Both the position numbers and the translations under genes were made by a program. A DNA stretch of 64,000 bases from Candidatus Latescibacterota bacterium (GTDB taxonomy: Bacteria; Latescibacterota; UBA2968; UBA8231): NCBI GenBank assembly GCA_022827835.1, contig JAJEIO010000029.1:124001-188000 (forward strand), written 5' to 3'. Shown in pieces: positions 59,347 through 64,000 of this stretch; the first letter of the stretch is position 1, and the number at the start of each line of letters is the position of its first letter. Under the pieces are notes generated by a model. The model made no database searches and was not told the DNA's origin. It was given only the letters and a program-made list of their open reading frames with translations.

Positions 59347-60602
59347 ACGGCAATCCAGTGCAGAGGCGCAGAGCTGTCGTCACGGGCTTGGGGGTGTTAG
59401 CGCCCAATGGCAACGACCTGCCGACGTTCTGGGAGGCACTCATAGCCGGCCGCTCTGGGGTCGGGCCGATCACTAGGTTCGACACTTCCCAACACCGGAC
59501 TACGATCGCCGCCGAGGTCAAGGGTTTCGACCCAGAAGCAATTCTGGACCGCAAGGATGTGCGCCGCAACGACGCCTTCACCCACTACGCGATCTGCGTG
59601 GCCCGGGAGGCGGCTAGCCGCGCTCGGCTCGACATGGAAGCGATTGACCCCGAGCGCGTGGGCGTCATCTGGGGCTCGGGCATCGGCGGAATCCAGACTC
59701 ACGAAGAACAGCACACTATTCTGCTGGAAAAAGGCCCGAGGCGCATTAGCCCATTTTATGTGCCCATGATGATTTCCGATATGGCCCCGGGCATGATTTC
59801 CATGGACTTAGGAGCCAAAGGGCCTAACTACGGCACGGTGTCGGCTTGTTCGTCGGCTGCCCACGCGCTCGGCGAGTCGGCGCGCAAGATCCAGTACGGG
59901 GAAGCCGACGTGATGGTGACCGGCGGCTCAGAAGCAGCCGTCACCCCCATTTCCATGGCCGGCTTTTCCTCGGCCAAGGCCCTATCGACGCGCAACGACG
60001 AGCCCGAGCGGGCCAGTCGGCCCTTTGACGCCGAGCGCGATGGCTTCGTACTCGGCGAGGGGGCCGGAGCCGTCATCTTGGAGGAATTGGAGCACGCGCA
60101 AAGGCGCGGGGCCGAGATCTACGGCGAATTTCTTGGGCTTGGTTTTACTGCCGACGCCTATCACCAGACGGCGATGGCACCGGAGGCCGAAGGTGGGGCG
60201 CGGGCCATGCGCATCGCGCTGCAGGACGGGAGCTTAGACCCGAGCGACATCGGGTACGTCAATGCCCACGGTACCTCGACGCCCATGGGCGACCAGCAGG
60301 AGACTGCGGCGCTCAGGACAGTTTTCGCCGGCCAGACCAACAGCATGGCCGTAAGTTCGACCAAGTCGATGACTGGGCATCTGTTGGGCGCAGCCGGGGC
60401 CATCGAGAGCATCGCCTGCATCATGGCGCTCAAAAGCGGGGTCCTGCCGCCGACGATCAACTACGAAAACCCCGACCCCGACTGCGACCTCGACTACGTC
60501 CCCAACGAGGCGCGCCGCGTGCAGATCGACTACGCCCTCAACAATTCCTTTGGCTTTGGCGGCCACAACGTGGCGCTGGTGTTTGGTCGCTTCACCGGCT
60601 GA
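59343..60602 (+). CDS. fabF: Beta-ketoacyl-ACP synthase II
   Basis: 419 aa from GTG 59343. [20 protein letters not shown], catalytic Cys in [20 protein letters not shown], His in [20 protein letters not shown] and [20 protein letters not shown]. It elongates acyl-ACP. Translationally coupled to acpP. Confidence 0.96.
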   Translation: MNGNPVQRRRAVVTGLGVLAPNGNDLPTFWEALIAGRSGVGPITRFDTSQHRTTIAAEVKGFDPEAILDRKDVRRNDAFTHYAICVAREAASRARLDMEAIDPERVGVIWGSGIGGIQTHEEQHTILLEKGPRRISPFYVPMMISDMAPGMISMDLGAKGPNYGTVSACSSAAHALGESARKIQYGEADVMVTGGSEAAVTPISMAGFSSAKALSTRNDEPERASRPFDAERDGFVLGEGAGAVILEELEHAQRRGAEIYGEFLGLGFTADAYHQTAMAPEAEGGARAMRIALQDGSLDPSDIGYVNAHGTSTPMGDQQETAALRTVFAGQTNSMAVSSTKSMTGHLLGAAGAIESIACIMALKSGVLPPTINYENPDPDCDLDYVPNEARRVQIDYALNNSFGFGGHNVALVFGRFTG

Positions 60603-60668
60603 CGCTCTTCCCCAGCATCCCCCGAGCACTCCCCGTGCAAACGAGGTTTTCAATCGGGTATTAGGCAG

Positions 60669-61421
60669 ATGAGCTGGATTTCAACTTTGTGGAATCGCCG
60701 CAAGCCGGCAGGCGACCCAGAAAAGCTTGCCTTGAGTTCGCGGCGCACCCTCGAAAAGCTGTTGGGCTACCACTTTAAGGACAAGGATTTGTTGGTCAAA
60801 GCCCTCAAGCATCGATCGTATGTGTACTCAGAGGAGGGCCGCGACCGCATCGAGTCGAACGAGCGGCTCGAATTGCTCGGCGACGCTGTGTTGGAACTGT
60901 TGGTCACCGATTACCTCTTTCGCCGCTTTGAGGACAAGGGCGAGGGCGAGTTGACCCAGATGAAGTCGCAGTTAGTCAGCCGCACGGTGCTGGCGCGCCA
61001 AGCAGATCGCCTTGGGGTGGGGGACTTTGTGTTGCTGAGCGCGGACGAGCGCGAGGCCAACGGCGGACAGCGGCCGTCGATCCTCTGCGACGCCTTGGAG
61101 TCGTTGATTGGGGCGATCTATATCGACGGTGGCTTGGAGGCCGCCCGCGCCTTTGTCCGGCGCGCGGTGCTGGCGGATTTTCACCAAATAGTCCAACCAG
61201 ATGCGAACTTCAAGAGCAAGTTACTTGAATACTCGCAGAGCAAGGGCAACGGTCACCCCCGCTACTCGCTTCGCTCAGAAGAGGGGCCTGACCACGACAA
61301 GATATTTAGCATCGAAGTGTGCATCACTGGCCAGTGCATGGGCCGGGGCCAAGGGCGGAGCAAGAAGGAGGCCCAACAGATGGCAGCCAAGGACGCCCTC
61401 GAGAGTTTGGGCTTGCTCTAA
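60669..61421 (+). CDS. rnc: Ribonuclease III
   Basis: 250 aa. RNase III signature NERLELLGDAVLELLVTDYL, second acidic site LCDALESLIGAIYIDGG and a C-terminal double-stranded-RNA-binding domain (DANFKSKLLEYSQSKGNGHP, GRSKKEAQQMAAKDALESLG). Processes rRNA precursors and dsRNA. Next to fabF, a common placement. Confidence 0.96.
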   Translation: MSWISTLWNRRKPAGDPEKLALSSRRTLEKLLGYHFKDKDLLVKALKHRSYVYSEEGRDRIESNERLELLGDAVLELLVTDYLFRRFEDKGEGELTQMKSQLVSRTVLARQADRLGVGDFVLLSADEREANGGQRPSILCDALESLIGAIYIDGGLEAARAFVRRAVLADFHQIVQPDANFKSKLLEYSQSKGNGHPRYSLRSEEGPDHDKIFSIEVCITGQCMGRGQGRSKKEAQQMAAKDALESLGLL

Positions 61422-62200
61422 TGGGCTTTGCTTGGCGCGTCGTCGATACGGGTGCGAACTGTGGCGTGTACAATATGGGCGTCGATCAAGTTCTCGCCGC
61501 TAACGCGGCTCAAGGCCCGGTACTGCGGTTCTACGGTTGGGACCCGCCGGCTGTCTCCTGCGGTTGGAACCAACAGCCCGAGTGCGAAACCGACGTAGAA
61601 GCCTGTCGTGCGCTGGGTATTGATGTGGTGCGCCGGCCCACAGGTGGGCGCGCGGTGCTGCACTGGGAGGAATTGACTTACAGCGTCGCCTGCGTCCCAG
61701 AGGAATTGGTCGAGGGCGGAGGGATAGAGGCTACTCACCGCAAGCTCGGCGCGTGTTTGGCCGAGGGGCTGCGGCTTTTCGGGGCCCCTGTCGAGTTGGA
61801 AAGGGCTGGTCGTTGCGTTGGCGGCTTGCGGTCAGGTCCTTGTTTTGGCAGCACGGCGCGCTGGGAACTCAAGTGCCAGCAGCGCAAGCTGGTCGGCAGC
61901 GCGCAGCGGCGCTATGGACGTCGCTTGTTGCAACACGGATCGATCTTGCTCGGCCGGGCGCACGAGCGCTTGCCGCAGCTTATGCGGATTGACGAGGGCG
62001 CACAGCAAAGATGGACCCGGCAGGTGCGAGCGCATAGCACGGATTTGCAGTCCTGTATGGGTCGGTCAATCGACCGGGCCGAGTTGGTCAATTGCTTGGT
62101 CGAGGGCTTTAGGAGTCAACTCGGCGCAAAAATGCGCTGGGGCGTGCTGGCTGCCGACGAGATGCGCCGGGCTGGTGCTTGGGAAAAGGACAGCGCATGA
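61421..62200 (+). CDS. LipM/LplA-family lipoyl/octanoyl transferase
   Basis: 259 aa from ATG 61421, which overlaps the rnc stop (TAATG). The BPL_LplA_LipB fold: [40 protein letters not shown] with a Cys at the LipM nucleophile position, and [20 protein letters not shown] (binding Lys). LipM-type enzymes move octanoyl groups to GcvH; a lipoate ligase is possible too. The stop overlaps the next gene. Confidence 0.8.
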   Translation: MGFAWRVVDTGANCGVYNMGVDQVLAANAAQGPVLRFYGWDPPAVSCGWNQQPECETDVEACRALGIDVVRRPTGGRAVLHWEELTYSVACVPEELVEGGGIEATHRKLGACLAEGLRLFGAPVELERAGRCVGGLRSGPCFGSTARWELKCQQRKLVGSAQRRYGRRLLQHGSILLGRAHERLPQLMRIDEGAQQRWTRQVRAHSTDLQSCMGRSIDRAELVNCLVEGFRSQLGAKMRWGVLAADEMRRAGAWEKDSA

Positions 62201-63177
62201 TCGCGCAAGATCCCGTGCTAGAGGTTCGCGATTTGCGGACCTACTTCCACACGGAAGAGGGCGTCGCCCGCGCCGTCGATGGGGTGTCGTTTGCGGTGGG
62301 GCGGGGCCAGACGCTAGGGTTGGTCGGCGAAAGCGGCTGCGGCAAGAGCGTCAGCGCCTTCTCGATCATGCGCTTGGTACCCGATCCGCCGGGCCGCATT
62401 GAGGACGGACAGATCCTGCTCAGAGGGCGCGATTTGCTCGCGCTGGACGAGGAGGAGATGCGCCGCGTGCGCGGCGACGACATAGCGATGATTTTCCAAG
62501 AGCCGATGACGAGCCTCAACCCGGTGCTGACCTGCGGGTTTCAGATCGCCGAGGCCGTGGTTTTGCACCAGCAGGTCCCCATGCAGGAAGCGCGCACCCG
62601 AGCGATCGAGATGTTGCAGTTGGTGGGAATTCCAGCGCCCGAGCAGCGGATCGACGAATACCCCCATCAGCTATCGGGTGGGATGCGCCAGCGGGTAATG
62701 ATCGCCATGGCGCTGTCGTGCAACCCAGACGTGTTGATTGCCGACGAGCCGACCACGGCCCTTGACGTGACGATTCAAGCGCAGATCCTCGCGCTGTTGG
62801 AGTCGCTGCAAGAATCTCTGCAAATGGCGATTGTGATGATTACTCACGACCTCGGCGTAATCGCCGAGACCGCAGACCAAGTAGCAGTCATGTACGCCGG
62901 CCAAATCGTCGAATACGCGGAGACGCAAGCGCTATTTACCCACCCGCGGCACCCTTATACGCGTGGCTTGCTGCGCTCGATCCCACGACTGGATGCCGAG
63001 CAGGAGCGATTGGACATCATCCCGGGCGTGGTGCCCGACGCCCGCGTCTTCCCACAGGGGTGTCGCTTTGCCCCGCGCTGCCCGCTGGCCGACGCCCACT
63101 GTCGGGCCGAAGCGCCGCCACTGGAGGAAATCGAGGCTGGGCACTGGGCAAGCTGTTGGAAGGCGAGGGACGCATGA
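62197..63177 (+). CDS. Peptide ABC transporter ATPase, OppD/DppD-like
   Basis: 326 aa from ATG 62197 (ATGA overlap). Walker [22 protein letters not shown]-loop [20 protein letters not shown], signature [20 protein letters not shown], Walker [21 protein letters not shown], and the oligopeptide-family C-terminal [20 protein letters not shown] with a cysteine cluster ([15 protein letters not shown]). Coupled to the next ATPase gene. Confidence 0.9.
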   Translation: MIAQDPVLEVRDLRTYFHTEEGVARAVDGVSFAVGRGQTLGLVGESGCGKSVSAFSIMRLVPDPPGRIEDGQILLRGRDLLALDEEEMRRVRGDDIAMIFQEPMTSLNPVLTCGFQIAEAVVLHQQVPMQEARTRAIEMLQLVGIPAPEQRIDEYPHQLSGGMRQRVMIAMALSCNPDVLIADEPTTALDVTIQAQILALLESLQESLQMAIVMITHDLGVIAETADQVAVMYAGQIVEYAETQALFTHPRHPYTRGLLRSIPRLDAEQERLDIIPGVVPDARVFPQGCRFAPRCPLADAHCRAEAPPLEEIEAGHWASCWKARDA

Positions 63178-64000
63178 GCCAAGCTGCGCCCTTGGTCGAG
63201 GTCAAGGGCCTCAAAAAATACTTTCCCGTGCGCGAGGGGTTTTGGGGCCGGGTGCAGGCCCACGTTAAGGCTGTTGACGGGGTTGATCTGGCGATTGGGC
63301 GCGGCGAGACCTTGGGCGTGGTCGGCGAGAGCGGCTGCGGCAAGACTACGCTGGGAAGGCTCATGCTGCGGCTAATTGAAGCTACGGCTGGGCAGGTGCG
63401 CTTTGCTGGGGTTGACCTATTGGAGTTGAGCAAAGAGAACATGCGGCGGCAGCGGCGGGACATGCAGATTATCTTCCAAGACCCGTATGCCTCGCTCAAT
63501 CCGCGGATGACGGTGGGCGGCATCATCGGCGAGGCCCTGAAAGTCCACGGCCTTGCCGAGCGCGCCGAATTGGCCGAGCGGGTGGGGGAGTTGCTGGAGA
63601 TGGTCGGGTTGCCGGTGGATTGCGCGCGGCGCTACCCGCACGAGTTTTCCGGCGGCCAGCGCCAGCGCATTGGCATTGCCCGCGCCTTGGCGGTGCGGCC
63701 GCAGTTTATCGTCGCTGACGAGCCAGTGTCTGCGCTGGACGTCTCGGTGCAGGCCCAGATCATCAATTTGCTGCAAGACCTACAGCGCGATTTGGGTCTA
63801 ACGTATATGTTTATTGCTCACGACTTGAGCGTGGTGCGCCACATTTCGGATCGGGTAGCCGTGATGTACTTGGGGCGCGTAGTCGAGGTGGCGGCGCGCG
63901 ATCAGCTCTACCGCCAGCCGTCCCATCCCTATACGCGCGCGCTGCTGGCGGCCGTGCCCGCGCCCGACCCGCGGACTAAGCGGCAGCGCGTCCTGTTGGA
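63174..64000 (+). CDS. Peptide ABC transporter ATPase, OppF/DppF-like (3' end beyond the window)
   Basis: About 275 codons visible; cut by the window edge. ATG 63174 overlaps the oppD-like stop. [20 protein letters not shown] (Walker A), [20 protein letters not shown] (Q-loop), [20 protein letters not shown] (signature) and [20 protein letters not shown] (Walker B), then the typical [19 protein letters not shown]. With the preceding gene it powers a dipeptide/oligopeptide importer whose permease genes are not in the window. Confidence 0.9.
   Translation, partial: MSQAAPLVEVKGLKKYFPVREGFWGRVQAHVKAVDGVDLAIGRGETLGVVGESGCGKTTLGRLMLRLIEATAGQVRFAGVDLLELSKENMRRQRRDMQIIFQDPYASLNPRMTVGGIIGEALKVHGLAERAELAERVGELLEMVGLPVDCARRYPHEFSGGQRQRIGIARALAVRPQFIVADEPVSALDVSVQAQIINLLQDLQRDLGLTYMFIAHDLSVVRHISDRVAVMYLGRVVEVAARDQLYRQPSHPYTRALLAAVPAPDPRTKRQRVLL

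Noticed and set aside
1-64000. tRNA, rRNA, insertion sequences and prophage genes
   Set aside because: None could be recognised on reading; no transposase, integrase other than the xerD-like gene, or tRNA-like cloverleaf was seen. A tRNA/Rfam scan would settle this.

Overview
The window looks like chromosomal DNA (high GC, tightly packed genes) from an uncultured bacterium of the Fibrobacteres-Chlorobi-Bacteroidetes (FCB) side of the tree. Latescibacterota- or Poribacteria-like lineages fit best. The reasons are several secreted proteins ending in type IX secretion (T9SS)-like or FlgD-like C-terminal domains, a PorV/PorQ-family outer-membrane protein, lamin-tail-domain proteins, two phytanoyl-CoA dioxygenase (PhyH) family enzymes, and enolase-superfamily and Gfo/Idh/MocA sugar-acid enzymes. 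No rRNA, tRNA, CRISPR array or insertion sequence was seen. The taxonomic placement is inference.

1-11029 (minus strand): three tandem copies of a two-gene unit. Each has an approximately 670-680 aa secreted protein (called A here) followed 1-10 nt later by an approximately 780 aa secreted discoidin-like protein (called B here). Both carry a TPNGDG-type C-terminal domain ending in Ala-Tyr. 11098-12318 is an L-rhamnonate-dehydratase-like enzyme. 12378-15606 is an accessory island: an endonuclease/exonuclease/phosphatase protein, a HigB/HigA-like toxin-antitoxin pair with a palindromic promoter, and an AAA/PD-(D/E)XK protein with an altered Walker A. A 17-bp direct repeat flanks the island. 15673-18777 holds dusB, a TPR protein, a secreted CBM9-like protein and a nickel superoxide dismutase with its own Sec signal.

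18837-29103 (minus): a secreted metzincin/WD40/Ig-like protein sits between two lamin-tail repeat proteins (3 and 7 repeats), all with T9SS-like sorting domains. 29276-34979 is a probable operon (htrA-like, pssA, DUF4321, tatA, gatA, porV-like, phyH). 35083-42244 is a second long operon (uvrC, xerD-like, thiamine-precursor-type ABC transporter, ecfT, truA, RNHCP protein). 42333-44035 holds the remnant of a T9SS C-terminal domain next to an overlapping three-gene cassette (uracil-DNA-glycosylase-fold protein, small protein, AbiEi/DUF6088-like protein). rlmI and a divergent GH32 protein follow.

47106-52066 is a catabolic cluster (aminotransferase, isochorismatase-like hydrolase, PhyH, SDR, and divergently a Gfo/Idh/MocA oxidoreductase). 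It is driven by three promoters that share one extended motif with identical spacing. 52143-54970 holds a PLP decarboxylase and an apparently leaderless HD phosphohydrolase. 55157 to the end is a housekeeping run: ndk, yceD, rpmF, fabH, fabD, fabG, acpP, fabF, rnc, a LipM-like lipoyl-type ligase and two oligopeptide-ABC ATPases, the last cut by the window edge.
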